Shown: positions 1 through 9,711, counted from the stretch's first letter. The stretch: DNA of 64,000 nucleotides from Streptomyces paradoxus (GCF_014202475.1 NZ_JACHGV010000002.1:124001-188000), one strand, 5' to 3'. Numbers and translations: made by a program. The notes: a model not told the origin generated them from the sequence alone.

Positions 1-154
1 GGTCCCGGAGGATGGGAGCGTCGGTCGGGGTGGCCCCCCGGTAACTGGCGATCAGCCGCTCGACCGCCTGCGAGGCCTGCCGGGGCGGCAGCCCGTCGAG
101 CAGACCGGCGAGAGCGGCACGGAGATTTTCGGCCGGGGGTGCGGGGGCGTTCAC
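1..154 (-). CDS. Rsm22-like small ribosomal subunit methyltransferase, N-terminal 51 residues
   Basis: Only the first 51 codons are inside the window; the gene continues past base 1. The translation opens VNAPAPPAENLRAALAGLL and runs on to a stretch with IASYRGATPTDAPILRD, which resembles the N terminus of actinobacterial Rsm22-family (SAM-dependent, ribosome-associated) methyltransferases. The GTG at 154 is the only sensible start because an in-frame TAG lies four codons upstream. No good ribosome binding site is visible. The family assignment rests on recalled similarity of this short segment, so it is moderate. Confidence 0.6.
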   Translation of the reverse strand, partial: MNAPAPPAENLRAALAGLLDGLPPRQASQAVERLIASYRGATPTDAPILRD

Positions 155-210
155 CCGGCGATTCTACGAGGCGGCACCGCAGAGGGCGGCGCCCACGAGG
201 AAGGCACCAC

Positions 211-3200
211 TCATGACAGGGAGCCTTGCGGTTCGAGGAGCACGACCTCATGGCCCGTGGCGACGACGAGCTCACCCGCAGGACCGAATGACAGGCTCCC
301 GACGGCATACGGGAAGACCCAGGTGTCCTGTGCGGATCCCGTGCGGGCATCCAGTACCTCGACTGTGTTGTCGTGCGCAACGGCCACGACCAGAGTGCCC
401 TGAAGGCAGCCCAGAGCCACCCCGCGCACCTCCCCCGGCTCAGTACGGACCAGGCTGAGCTGCGCACCGGAGGAGAGGTCCCACAGTCGCACCTCGCCGT
501 CCACGTGCCCGCTGACGGCGAGGGACGTCCCTTGAACAGTTGCCGTGCTCAGCGACTGGACAGGTGTCATGGGAGCACGGGCGAGAAGCCGCTCTTTTCC
601 TGTCCCCGGGTCCCACGCCCGGATCTCGCCCATGACGTCCGTGGTGAACCGTGCGTCCGTCGTGGGACCTGTGACGAATAGGGCAATCTGTCTGCCGTCC
701 AGCCACGTGCTCGCCAGCGGATGGCCGCTCAGGACAGCCAGTTCGGCGCCCGTTCCCAGGTCGACTACGGCCGCCCGCCCTATCCCGGCCTCGACGAACA
801 CCAGGCGCCGCCCCTCGAGCTCCATGCATCCGATGACGCGGGTGTTCATGTTCCCGCTGTCCCAGGATCCCAGCTCGGTACCGGTGCACGGATCCCACAC
901 GTGGACGACTTCGTCGGCCCGGCCACGCGTGATCACCCAGGGCTCGCCGGCCGTCTCGGCGCATTGCGCCATGCGGCCCCTGATCACAGGTGCGCCGAAG
1001 GAAGCTTCGACCTCCCCCGTCTTGACGTTCCATACGGTTGCGCTGCCGTCGATGGCCCCCGTCACCAGCACCGACCGGCCGCCGTGCGTCGCCCAGGCCA
1101 TGGACCAGACGATCGCCCGGTGCCCGCCTGGATCGCTGCTCTCCATCGTCGCGTCCAGGTCCCACACGCGCACTTCCTGGTCAAGACCGGCCGCCACTAC
1201 CACGGGATCACCGGCCACCTCGGTACAGGCGACCGAGTACACGATGTTGGTGTGGCCTCCGAGGTGGCGCGGTTCGCCGGGGCCCTCGGGGTTCCAGACC
1301 ATCACCGGTCCTTCGCCACTGCCTGCGACGATGACGGGGGCACCGGCGGCGCCCGACGTGGCGACACTCACACAGTGCGTTCCCTCGGCCGTCTTCCGGT
1401 GCTGACCCGAGCCGGTCAGGTCCCACAGATGAAGGGCATGGCCGTCCGTGACGGCGAACTGCTTCCCGTCGACATCAGTGCACGCCACGTCGGTCACCCA
1501 GCCCCCGTGCCAGAACGCGTCCCTCTCGGTGCCGGACTCCAGGTCCCACACCTTGACCCACTCGTCCCTGCCTCCCGACACGGCGACGGGCACACCGCCC
1601 GCAAAGGTGCAAGCGATGCCCTGCACGAACCCGGAATGCGCCGCCAGGACATATCGCAGGGCCAGTGAGTTCAGGTCCCAGACGCGTATGGTGCCGTCAG
1701 CGCCCCCGGTGAGTACCACCGGTTCTCCCTGCACTTCGGTGAACGCGACAGCAGTGACCGAACTGTTGTGCCCTCCGCGCACTCCGTGCCCCCTCAGCTC
1801 TGCCTGCTGCTCACCTGTCTTGAGGTCCCACACCCGCGCTGTGCCGTCCCGGCTGCCGGTGACGGCCAGGGGCGTGCCCTTGACGATCGCGCAGGCCACC
1901 GCGTCGATGTCCGCTTGGTGCCTGATCAAGGTGCGCAGCTCGGTGTTGGTCGTCAGGTCCCAGATACGCATGGTGTGGTCCCTGCTTCCCGTGACCGCGA
2001 CCGGCACGCCGTTCACGATCGTGCACGCCACAGCGAAGACCCAATCGGTGTGCCCGATGAGCGTGGCGCGCAAGGCCGTGCTCGTCTGCGTCCCCGAGGC
2101 CCATCGCGGCTTCCAGTGGTGTCCGGCGGCGAGTTCCCGGGACAGGGTCGGGTCCAGATGCCGCATGGCGTCCACCGCCAGGACCATGCCTCGTTCGGCA
2201 GGTTCCAGTTCCGCGTGCATTCCGGCCGAGGCCCGGTAGATGGTTCTTACGGCTCGGCCCCTCGACGTCGTCACCTTGTGCAGCGCGTGTAGCAGGAGGT
2301 TCGGCTCCGACAGCGTCAAATACCCGCGGTCTTCGAGGAGTTCGTCGACCCGTCCGATGTACGCCGCATGGACGGCCAGGTACCGCAGGGCGTAGGGATG
2401 AGCCCGACTCCAGTCGCGCTGTCCGTCGATCCTGCGCGGTGCCCCACCCACGAGTACGTCGAGGAACGCCTGCTGCACGGCGGCGTCGTCGCAGCCTCGT
2501 TTCAGATGCTCGGCGAGCGCCATGTGGTACAGCCGGTAGACCGAGCGTCCCTCTTCGGCCGCCTCCACGACGTATGAACCGGCGTTGCGCTTGAGCCACA
2601 GCAGGTCGTCGTTGGTGTAAGTCTCACCAGCGATGCGGGAGGCGAGGGGAGCCCAGATGTCCTCCCAAGGAAGCCCCTGCCCCTCGGCGTAGGCGAGCGG
2701 CCTGAGCAAGTCCCTGGCCCGGGCGGCGTCGTCGCCGAGACGTGTGTCCAGGTCACGGGCCATGGCCGCGTCCGCGGTGCGTGGGAGCTCGGTGCGCCAT
2801 GCCTGGTCGGCCGGGTCGGCGACCGAGGGCTGGGCGGCGAGCGTACCGGAGACGATACGGGCCACGAGGAAGGACGGGTCGGCGGCCTCGGCGACCGCCT
2901 GTGCCACCTCTGCGGAGAGCCGGGGAGAGACGTTCAGGTACGGGCTCTCCGGGCGGGAGTCCAGCAATCCGCGCAGGGCATAGGAGGCGATGGCCCGGGA
3001 GTCGCGATGATCAGGGTCGTCGAGGTCCACCACCGGGATGTCGGGCGGCAGATGACGCAACAGGTGCCGACGGGTGCCGAGCAGCAGCCGGACACGTCCC
3101 CGGCCATGTTCGAGAAGCGGCCGGACGAGCCGGGTGACCAGGGCGTCGGGGGTCGCGGCCTCGTCAAGGGCGTCGATGATCACGGTGAGCGGGCGGTCCC

Positions 3201-4425
3201 GCTTGGACAGGGCCTCAACGAGATCGCCGGGGACGCCGACGGGCGCGCGGACGGCGGCGGACAGCCCGCGCAGCACATCGTCGTTGGTCAAGGCCTGGGC
3301 GTAGATAGCGACGTCGACCGAGCCGACGGCCGGCACCTGGTCCGGCCGTAGACCGAGCAGGTGGACGGGGACTGTGTTGCGGTGTTCGGAGTGGGCGAGG
3401 GCGGCTGTGAGACCGAGGACCGCTGTCTTTCCGGAGCCAGGTCCCGCGGTCACCACGAGCGCCGCGTGGCCCGGGGTCAGGGGCGCCAGCCAGGCAGTGA
3501 TACGCGCCATCACCTCGTGTCGTCCAGCGAACCACCACTGCTCACGGTCACCGAAGTAGGCCATGGCCCGGACCAGCAGGCGGCGCGCGAACTCCGTGTC
3601 CCTTCGCCGGGCCTGGGCGTCCCATTCGGCCGCATGCTGGATGGCGAGATCCACTTCGCGGGGTGCGGCGCGTCGGCGCGGGTTGGGGAAGAAGCCGGGG
3701 ATGTCGCCGGTCAGTCTGGCCGCGTCCCATTCGATGCGCTGGGTCGGCGGCTTGGACGGGTTGGCATTCATATGGGCGATGAGAGCACCCAGGTCCAGAG
3801 TGGGTGGCTTTTCCCCCGCGATGGTCCGACTCTCGATCGCGGCCACGAGGAGATCGGGAAATGCGCCCTCCCATGCCTGCTGGGCGGGCTGGGCAGACGC
3901 GATCACTGCGATGCCGGACGGATCGTCGTCGATGCTGCGCCGCAGACTCTCAAGGGCCGCGGAAATCGCATCGCTGCCACCCTGACCTGCATAGCAGGTG
4001 TCGAGGATAAGCAACACCTGAGTGAGCTGGGTGTCGTCGGTGAGCGCCGCCGCGATCTGTGCCGTCGGCAGGGCCAGTTTGGGTTTGGCCAGGTCGGCGT
4101 CGGCGGGGAAGAACATGTGTCTGCGCGGTGTGGAGCCGATCAGCTGGCCGTGTCCGGCCAGATACACGGCCACGATGTCCTCGGGACGCCGATCGGGGTC
4201 GGTGGCGAAGCGGTCGAGATGCTGGAGCAGCGCGTTCCGGTCGGGATCGAGTCCCAGGTCGCTGACGTGCGTGTAGCCGAGCCTCTGAGTGAACAGATCG
4301 ATGATCTTCTGCCGTGCGTCCACCAGCCCCGGCCGGTTTCCCTCCGGCGAGCGCTGATGGTGTGCGACCGCCGTCGCAATGAGGAAGCGTCGAGGCTGCG
4401 CATCCTGCCGGCCTGCCCCGGTCAT
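211..4425 (-). CDS. caspase-domain / NTPase / WD40-repeat protein
   Basis: A 1404-residue multidomain protein. Residues 1-245 form a caspase-like peptidase: the dyad is His92 in LAGHGQ and Cys144 in LDTCYAGQGG. Residues about 298-600 are a P-loop NTPase of STAND/NACHT style with Walker A GPGSGKT near 329 and a Walker B-like IIDALDEA. From about residue 785 to the end there are WD40 repeats, recognisable by repeated GH...VWDL/IWDL units. No signal peptide or membrane segment is seen, so it is probably cytosolic. The ATG at 4425 overlaps the stop of the upstream hydrolase by 4 bases (ATGA), so the two are translationally coupled. The architecture is that of signal-sensing conflict or programmed-death proteins; that role is inferred. 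Confidence 0.9.
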   Translation of the reverse strand: MTGAGRQDAQPRRFLIATAVAHHQRSPEGNRPGLVDARQKIIDLFTQRLGYTHVSDLGLDPDRNALLQHLDRFATDPDRRPEDIVAVYLAGHGQLIGSTPRRHMFFPADADLAKPKLALPTAQIAAALTDDTQLTQVLLILDTCYAGQGGSDAISAALESLRRSIDDDPSGIAVIASAQPAQQAWEGAFPDLLVAAIESRTIAGEKPPTLDLGALIAHMNANPSKPPTQRIEWDAARLTGDIPGFFPNPRRRAAPREVDLAIQHAAEWDAQARRRDTEFARRLLVRAMAYFGDREQWWFAGRHEVMARITAWLAPLTPGHAALVVTAGPGSGKTAVLGLTAALAHSEHRNTVPVHLLGLRPDQVPAVGSVDVAIYAQALTNDDVLRGLSAAVRAPVGVPGDLVEALSKRDRPLTVIIDALDEAATPDALVTRLVRPLLEHGRGRVRLLLGTRRHLLRHLPPDIPVVDLDDPDHRDSRAIASYALRGLLDSRPESPYLNVSPRLSAEVAQAVAEAADPSFLVARIVSGTLAAQPSVADPADQAWRTELPRTADAAMARDLDTRLGDDAARARDLLRPLAYAEGQGLPWEDIWAPLASRIAGETYTNDDLLWLKRNAGSYVVEAAEEGRSVYRLYHMALAEHLKRGCDDAAVQQAFLDVLVGGAPRRIDGQRDWSRAHPYALRYLAVHAAYIGRVDELLEDRGYLTLSEPNLLLHALHKVTTSRGRAVRTIYRASAGMHAELEPAERGMVLAVDAMRHLDPTLSRELAAGHHWKPRWASGTQTSTALRATLIGHTDWVFAVACTIVNGVPVAVTGSRDHTMRIWDLTTNTELRTLIRHQADIDAVACAIVKGTPLAVTGSRDGTARVWDLKTGEQQAELRGHGVRGGHNSSVTAVAFTEVQGEPVVLTGGADGTIRVWDLNSLALRYVLAAHSGFVQGIACTFAGGVPVAVSGGRDEWVKVWDLESGTERDAFWHGGWVTDVACTDVDGKQFAVTDGHALHLWDLTGSGQHRKTAEGTHCVSVATSGAAGAPVIVAGSGEGPVMVWNPEGPGEPRHLGGHTNIVYSVACTEVAGDPVVVAAGLDQEVRVWDLDATMESSDPGGHRAIVWSMAWATHGGRSVLVTGAIDGSATVWNVKTGEVEASFGAPVIRGRMAQCAETAGEPWVITRGRADEVVHVWDPCTGTELGSWDSGNMNTRVIGCMELEGRRLVFVEAGIGRAAVVDLGTGAELAVLSGHPLASTWLDGRQIALFVTGPTTDARFTTDVMGEIRAWDPGTGKERLLARAPMTPVQSLSTATVQGTSLAVSGHVDGEVRLWDLSSGAQLSLVRTEPGEVRGVALGCLQGTLVVAVAHDNTVEVLDARTGSAQDTWVFPYAVGSLSFGPAGELVVATGHEVVLLEPQGSLS

Positions 4426-5282
4426 CGCAGTGCCGCCGAGAGGGCCTGCCCGGTCTCCGCTTTGCCCAGATAGTGGGTGGCGTCATGAGCGTGGGAGCCG
4501 TTGGGGACCAACCGGCACACGACGCGCTCTCCAAAACGGGGGCGCAGATCCTTGGCCAGCGCCACGACGTCACCGGCATCGGCGATGTTGGTCCAGCCCA
4601 GCAGGTCGCTGCCGGGCCACGCTCCTCTGGCGTCTACGGGCGCGGGGTCCAGCCTGTCGAAGATCAGATTGCGAATGCCCAGGGGGGAGCCGAGCGTGAT
4701 CAGTTCCCGTACCGCGTGCCCCGGTAATGCGCACAGCGCTTCGTACGCCACAACGGACCCCAGGGAATGCGCCACCACAGCCACGGTGTCCGGACCGACC
4801 AGTGTGTGCACCCTCGTACGTGCCGCAGCTCGCAGAAGGGGATCGCCGAGGTAGCGGCGAACCTGTTTGAGGTCGGACACCAGCGCTCGTTCCGCCAGTC
4901 CGGCGAAGAACCTGGACTGCGACAGGGCGATCAGGGCGACCTGCACCGACGACGGCAACCCACCCAGGGTGCCCTCGGCCGTGGGAGGCATGATCTGCGG
5001 TTCCACGGCGGCGGCTTCAGCCCACCAGGCCCGCAGGAGGTCGGTCTCCCATCCGGATGCCACGTCCGCGGCGGACAGGAAGGGCTCAGTGGTGCCCAGG
5101 GTGCGGCCCGGCGGGAGGAAGAGATCACCGTAGAAGGCCATGGCCACGTCGCCGGGCTCCAGTGCCCTCGGCGCACCGGCCCGTGTGAGACCGTCCTGCA
5201 GAGCCGGGATCCACTCCTTGAGCAGTTGCTCCTCGCCCGACTGCTGCTGCCCGACACCGTGAACACACACAACCCGCGCCAT
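4422..5282 (-). CDS. alpha/beta hydrolase (lipase-like) coupled to the caspase gene
   Basis: A 286-residue serine hydrolase. The N terminus carries an oxyanion-hole motif HGVGQQ. The nucleophile is Ser173 in VAHSLGS. A likely acid is Asp238 in DAGDVVALAKD, and candidate catalytic histidines lie in GSHAHDATHY near the C terminus. No signal peptide is visible. Its stop overlaps the start of the caspase/WD40 gene by 4 bases, so the two products are made together. The substrate is unknown; a lipase, esterase or peptidase activity is possible. The pairing suggests it could be an effector or a target of the caspase, but nothing in the sequence proves this. Confidence 0.8.
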   Translation of the reverse strand: MARVVCVHGVGQQQSGEEQLLKEWIPALQDGLTRAGAPRALEPGDVAMAFYGDLFLPPGRTLGTTEPFLSAADVASGWETDLLRAWWAEAAAVEPQIMPPTAEGTLGGLPSSVQVALIALSQSRFFAGLAERALVSDLKQVRRYLGDPLLRAAARTRVHTLVGPDTVAVVAHSLGSVVAYEALCALPGHAVRELITLGSPLGIRNLIFDRLDPAPVDARGAWPGSDLLGWTNIADAGDVVALAKDLRPRFGERVVCRLVPNGSHAHDATHYLGKAETGQALSAALR

Positions 5283-5337
5283 AGGCCCCCCTGTGCTCTG
5301 CCTTGAAGCAACCCTATAGATCCGATCGGCCGCGCTG

Positions 5338-6468
5338 TCACATCCCCCGCACCGCCCGCGCCACCCGGGACGCCGCTGCCGCTCTCGGGGCGCTGTCGGG
5401 GTGGCGGCGGCGTGGGTGGACCGCGTTGGTGAGGAGGATCAGGAACGTGTCCGTGGCCGGGTCGAGGACGAGGGACGTGCCCGTGAAGCCCGTGTGGCCC
5501 GCCGCGCCGCGGCCCGCCAGGTCGCCCATGAACCAGGGCTGGTCGAGGGAGAAGCCGAGGCCGGGCGGGGTGAAGAGGAGCTCGACGAAGTCGGGGCCGA
5601 GGATGCGGGCGGGGCCGTAGGAGCCGCCGGCGAGCAGGGTGCGGCAGAACACCGCGAGGTCGCGGCCGGTGGAGAACAGGCCCGCGTGGCCGGCCACGCC
5701 CCCGAGGGCCCAGGCGTTCTCGTCGTGGACCTCGCCCCGCAGCATCCCCCGGTCCGCCTTGGCCCACGGCCGCCGCTGGTCCTCCGTCGCCGCGGCGCCC
5801 GGGCAGGGCCCGAAGTCCGTCGCCGTCATGCCCAGCGGCCGGGTGATGCCGTCGTGGACGAGGACGTCGAGGGTGCGGCCGGTGACGCGCTCCAGGACGT
5901 ACTGGAGGAGGAGCATGTTGAGGTCGGAGTAGCGGTACGTGCCCGGCACGCCGACCGGCGGCTCCGCGCGCAGCGCCGCCAGCCGCTGCGCGTCGTCGGC
6001 ACAGTCGTACAGCGGGAGTTCGGGCCGCAGCCCGGAGGTGTGGGTGAGCAGCTGCCGCACGGTGATGCCGTGCCGGGCGGCCGCCGTGAAGTCCGGCAGG
6101 TACGCCCCGACCTTGGCGTCGATGCCGAGCGTGCCGCGCTCGATCTGCTGCACGGCGACCACGGACGTGAACAGTTTGGTCAGGGACGCCAGGTCGAAGG
6201 GCGTGCCGACGGTCATCGGGACCCGGTCCTCGGGGGGCAGCTCCACCCCCACGTCGGCCTCGGGGTCGTAGGCCGCGTAGCGCACGGCCCAGCCCGCGGC
6301 CTCCTCCACCGCGATCACCGGGCCGCGTCCGACGACCAGGACCGCGCCCGGTGCCCAGGGGCGCTGCCCCGTGGTCAGGACGTGGACCTCCCGCACGAGG
6401 TGACGCAGCTCCGCGCGGTCGAGTCCGGCCCGTTCCGGCGTGCCGTCGCGCAGTCTGGGTGCGCTCAG
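5338..6468 (-). CDS. serine hydrolase / class C beta-lactamase-like, probable CTG start
   Basis: A penicillin-binding-protein-like hydrolase of about 376 residues. Motifs in order are SLTK (SxxK nucleophile), YSDLN (YxN) and HTGFTG (KTG equivalent). It is probably a D-aminopeptidase or esterase of the beta-lactamase family rather than a resistance enzyme. The frame stays open far upstream, but conserved-looking sequence begins near RDGTPERAGL. The best start is a CTG at 6468 that overlaps the TGA of the upstream MFS gene (CTGA) and has GGAGGG about 10 bases before it. Alternatives are GTG at 6522, inside the MFS gene, or GTG at 6396, which removes the conserved N terminus. It forms an operon with the MFS gene. 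Confidence 0.8.
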   Translation of the reverse strand: MSAPRLRDGTPERAGLDRAELRHLVREVHVLTTGQRPWAPGAVLVVGRGPVIAVEEAAGWAVRYAAYDPEADVGVELPPEDRVPMTVGTPFDLASLTKLFTSVVAVQQIERGTLGIDAKVGAYLPDFTAAARHGITVRQLLTHTSGLRPELPLYDCADDAQRLAALRAEPPVGVPGTYRYSDLNMLLLQYVLERVTGRTLDVLVHDGITRPLGMTATDFGPCPGAAATEDQRRPWAKADRGMLRGEVHDENAWALGGVAGHAGLFSTGRDLAVFCRTLLAGGSYGPARILGPDFVELLFTPPGLGFSLDQPWFMGDLAGRGAAGHTGFTGTSLVLDPATDTFLILLTNAVHPRRRHPDSAPRAAAASRVARAVRGM

Positions 6469-7793
6469 CTGACTGCTCCCTCCACGCTCGGGCGGCTGCT
6501 CTCCTTCTTCCAGGGTCGGCACATTCCCATGAAGCAGGCAAGTGCCACCAGTGCGGCGGCCAGTTGGACGACGGCCATCGGGAGGGCGGTGTCCTCCCCG
6601 GCGACGCCGACGAGCGGGGAGGCGATCGCGCCGATGAGGAAGGAGGACGTGCCGAGCAGGGCGGACGCCGATCCGGCGGCGTGCCTGGTGCGCATCAGGG
6701 CGAGCGCCTGGGTGTTGGGCAGGGTGATGCCCATCGCGGACATCAGCACGAACAGCGCGGCGGCGACGGGCACGAGACCGACCTCGCCGAGGACGCCCAG
6801 GGACATCAGCAGCAGCGCGGTCGCGGCGGTGATGACGATCGCGAGGCCGATGCCCAGCACCCGGTCGAGACTGACCCGGCCGACCAGGATCTTGCCGTTG
6901 ATCTGGCCGACGACGACCAGCCCGACCGAGTTGAGGCCGAACAGCAGACTGAACGTCTGCGGGGAGGCGCCGTAGATCTCCTGGATGACGAACGGGGACG
7001 CCGAGATGTAGGCGAACAGGGAGGCGAAGGCGAAGCCGCCGGCGAGGGTGTAGCCGGCGAAGGAGCGGTCGGCGAGGAGGCCGCGCATGGAGCGCAGGGC
7101 CTCGCCGACGCCGCCGCTGTGCCGCTCGGCGGGCGCCAGGGTCTCGGGCAGCCGCGCCCAGACCAGGACCCCGATCAGCACGCCGATGACCGTGAGGACG
7201 GCGAACACGCCCCGCCAGTCCGTGACGCGCAGGACCTGCCCGCCGATCAGCGGCGCCACGATCGGGGCGACGCCGGAGATCAGCATGAGGGTGGAGAAGA
7301 ACCGGGCCATGGCCATGCCGTCGTAGAGGTCGCGGACGACGGCCCGGGCGATCACTATGGCGGCGGCGCCCGCGAGGCCCTGGGCCAGCCGGAAGGCCAC
7401 CAGCAGCTCGACGGTGGGGGCGAGCGCGCACAGCACGGTGGCGACGACGAAGACGGCGAGCCCGGCGAGCAGCGGACGGCGCCGCCCCCACCGGTCGCTC
7501 ATCGGCCCCACCACGAGCTGCCCGAGTGCCATGCCGGCCAGGCAGGCGGTGAGGGTGAGCTGGACGGTCGCGGCGGGCGCGTGCAGGGAACGGGTGACCT
7601 CCGGCAGGGACGGGAGGTACATGTCCATCGCCAGCGGCGGCACGGCGGTCAGGCTTCCGAGGAGGAAGGTGACCAGGAGCCCGGTGCGGCGGTGCGTTGT
7701 GCGGTCGGGCCGGTCCGTCCCGGCTGCGGCCTCCTGCGCGGTGTCCGATGCCTCCTGCGCGGTCTTCGGTATGGACGCCCCACCCTCGGGCAT
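6465..7793 (-). CDS. MFS multidrug exporter, Bcr/CflA type
   Basis: A 442-residue, 12-transmembrane-segment proton-driven exporter. After a 35-residue charged N terminus the first segment leads to MDMYLPSLPEV, and the loop between segments 2 and 3 has the MFS signature GPMSDRWGRRRPL; both are typical of the Bcr/CflA drug-resistance subfamily. The ATG at 7793 is preferred because AGGGAGGG sits just before it. A GTG at 7823 would add 10 residues without a site. It is the first gene of an operon with the serine hydrolase and is divergent from the Gfo/Idh oxidoreductase. The substrate cannot be read from the sequence. Confidence 0.88.
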   Translation of the reverse strand: MPEGGASIPKTAQEASDTAQEAAAGTDRPDRTTHRRTGLLVTFLLGSLTAVPPLAMDMYLPSLPEVTRSLHAPAATVQLTLTACLAGMALGQLVVGPMSDRWGRRRPLLAGLAVFVVATVLCALAPTVELLVAFRLAQGLAGAAAIVIARAVVRDLYDGMAMARFFSTLMLISGVAPIVAPLIGGQVLRVTDWRGVFAVLTVIGVLIGVLVWARLPETLAPAERHSGGVGEALRSMRGLLADRSFAGYTLAGGFAFASLFAYISASPFVIQEIYGASPQTFSLLFGLNSVGLVVVGQINGKILVGRVSLDRVLGIGLAIVITAATALLLMSLGVLGEVGLVPVAAALFVLMSAMGITLPNTQALALMRTRHAAGSASALLGTSSFLIGAIASPLVGVAGEDTALPMAVVQLAAALVALACFMGMCRPWKKESSRPSVEGAVS

Positions 7794-7879
7794 GAGTCCC
7801 TCCCTCTGCGTGTCGATCGCCACCTATGCTCTCAGCTCGTACGCAGTGCTCGGGGTCACGAGGTGGAGGCGGGGCGGCA

Positions 7880-8902
7880 ATGACGGCGGACACGGTGCGG
7901 TGGGGCATCCTGGCGACCGGCGGGATAGCGGGCGCTTTCACCGCGGATCTGATCGACCTGCCGGACGCGGAGGTCGTGGCGGTGGCGTCGCGGTCCCAGG
8001 CGTCGGCGAGGACGTTCGCGGAGCGGTTCGGGATCCCCCGGGCCTACGGCGACTGGAACGCCCTCGCGCAGGACGAGGACATCGATGTCGTCTACGTCGC
8101 CACCCCGCACACGGCGCACCGGACCGCCGCCGGGCTGTGTCTCACGGCCGGGCGGCACGTGCTGTGCGAGAAGCCCTTCACGCTGAACGTGCGCGAGGCG
8201 GAGGAACTCGTCGTGCTGGCGCGGGAGCACGGGCGCTTCCTGATGGAAGCGATGTGGATGTACTGCAACCCGCTGGTACGCCGCCTCAAGGCGCTCGTCG
8301 ACGACGGGGTGATCGGCGAGGTGCGCAGCGTCCAGGCCGACTTCGGGCTGGCCGGGCCGTTCCCGCCCTCGCACCGGCTGCGCAACCCGGAGCTGGGCGG
8401 CGGCGCGCTGCTCGATCTGGGCGTCTATCCGGTGTCGTTCGCGCAGCTGCTGCTCGGGGAGCCGTCGGACGTCGCGGCGCGGGCGGTGCTCTCCGAGGAG
8501 GGCGTCGACCTCCAGACGGCGGCGGTGCTCTCCTTCGACAGCGGCGCGCTCGGTTCGGTGCACTGCTCCATCGTGGGCGGTACGGCGACCTCCGCGTCGG
8601 TCACCGGCTCCCAGGGCCGGATCGACATCCCGCACGGGTTCTTCTTCCCGGACCGTTTCGTCCTGCACCGGGACGGCCGCGACGCCGAGGAGTTCACCGC
8701 CGACCCGGCGGACGGCCCGCGCAACAGCATGCGCCACGAGGCGCTGGAGGTCATGCGGGCCGTGCGCGCCGGCGAGACGGAGTCCCCGCTGGTGCCGCTG
8801 GACGGCACGCTCGCCGTGATGCGGACCCTCGACGCGATCCGGAACCGCGTCGGCGTCCGCTACCCCGACGAGACGGGCGAGCCGGAACTCACGCTCGCCT
8901 GA
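7880..8902 (+). CDS. Gfo/Idh/MocA family NAD(P)-dependent oxidoreductase
   Basis: A 340-residue cytosolic oxidoreductase. The Rossmann fold begins at once with WGILATGGIAGAFT. The family motif EKP appears in CEKPFTLN, and the C-terminal alpha/beta domain includes GGGALLDLGVYP. Relatives act on sugars, inositols or dihydrodiols such as 1,5-anhydro-D-fructose; the substrate here is unknown. The ATG at 7880 is chosen because GGTGGAGG lies about 10 bases upstream and the Rossmann motif follows directly. An upstream ATG at 7826 would add a non-conserved peptide. It is transcribed divergently from the MFS gene and followed by an SDR gene in the same direction. Confidence 0.88.
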   Translation: MTADTVRWGILATGGIAGAFTADLIDLPDAEVVAVASRSQASARTFAERFGIPRAYGDWNALAQDEDIDVVYVATPHTAHRTAAGLCLTAGRHVLCEKPFTLNVREAEELVVLAREHGRFLMEAMWMYCNPLVRRLKALVDDGVIGEVRSVQADFGLAGPFPPSHRLRNPELGGGALLDLGVYPVSFAQLLLGEPSDVAARAVLSEEGVDLQTAAVLSFDSGALGSVHCSIVGGTATSASVTGSQGRIDIPHGFFFPDRFVLHRDGRDAEEFTADPADGPRNSMRHEALEVMRAVRAGETESPLVPLDGTLAVMRTLDAIRNRVGVRYPDETGEPELTLA

Positions 8903-8952
8903 CGCCCTGATCCCGCCGGGGCCGCGGGAGTGCTCCCGTACGCTGCGGGCCC

Positions 8953-9711
8953 ATGAATGCCAAGGACAATGCGATCGCGGTGGTGACCGGGGCGGGCTCC
9001 GGCATCGGCCGGGCGGTCGCCGTGGAACTGCTGCGCACGGGCTGGTCGGTGGCGCTGGCGGGCCGGCGCGTCGAGACGCTGGAGGAGACGGCGGCCCAGG
9101 CGCCCGGGGCCGCGTCTCTCACGGTACGGACGGACGTCTCACGCCCGGAGGACGTGAGCGCCCTGTTCGCCGCGACCGTCGAGCGCTTCGGCCGGGTCGA
9201 CCTGCTGTTCAACAACGCCGGCACGTTCGGCCCCGGTGGCGTCCCGGTCGAGGAGCTGCCCTTCGAGGCCTGGCGGCACGTGGTGGACACCAACCTCAAC
9301 GGGGCGTTCCTGTGCGCGCAGGCGGCGTTCCTGCAGATGAAGGAGCAGGAACCGCAGGGCGGCCGGATCATCAACAACGGCTCCATCTCCGCGCACACGC
9401 CCCGCCCGCTGTCGGTGGCCTACACGGCGACCAAGCACGCGCTGACGGGCCTGACGAAGTCCCTCTCCCTGGACGGGCGGCCGTACGGGATCGCCGTCGG
9501 CCAGATCGACATCGGCAACGCGGCCACCGACATGACGTCCCGTATGCGGACGGGAGCCCTGCAGGCGAACGGGGAAGTCGCCCCGGAACCGGTGATGGAC
9601 GTAGCGGACGTGGCCCGCACGGTGCGGCACATGGCGGAGCTGCCGCTGGAGGCGAACGTGCAGTTCGCGACCGTACTGGCGACGGCGATGCCGTACGTCG
9701 GACGCGGCTGA
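8953..9711 (+). CDS. short-chain dehydrogenase/reductase (SDR)
   Basis: A 252-residue classical SDR. The NAD(P)-binding motif TGAGSGIG is at residues 12-19, NNAG follows in FNNAGTFG, the catalytic serine is in the NGSIS strand, and the catalytic pair is in YTATK. The length and layout are standard. It lies 50 bases after the Gfo/Idh gene and may be cotranscribed. The substrate is not predictable. The end is followed by a gene-poor stretch that holds an inverted repeat and a decayed peptidase remnant. Confidence 0.9.
   Translation: MNAKDNAIAVVTGAGSGIGRAVAVELLRTGWSVALAGRRVETLEETAAQAPGAASLTVRTDVSRPEDVSALFAATVERFGRVDLLFNNAGTFGPGGVPVEELPFEAWRHVVDTNLNGAFLCAQAAFLQMKEQEPQGGRIINNGSISAHTPRPLSVAYTATKHALTGLTKSLSLDGRPYGIAVGQIDIGNAATDMTSRMRTGALQANGEVAPEPVMDVADVARTVRHMAELPLEANVQFATVLATAMPYVGRG

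Noticed and set aside
5338..7941. A continuous minus-strand reading frame of 867 codons covering the MFS gene and the serine hydrolase
   Set aside because: The upstream part is a low-complexity shadow of the MFS gene in another frame. Only the region from about 6468 down has serine-hydrolase motifs.
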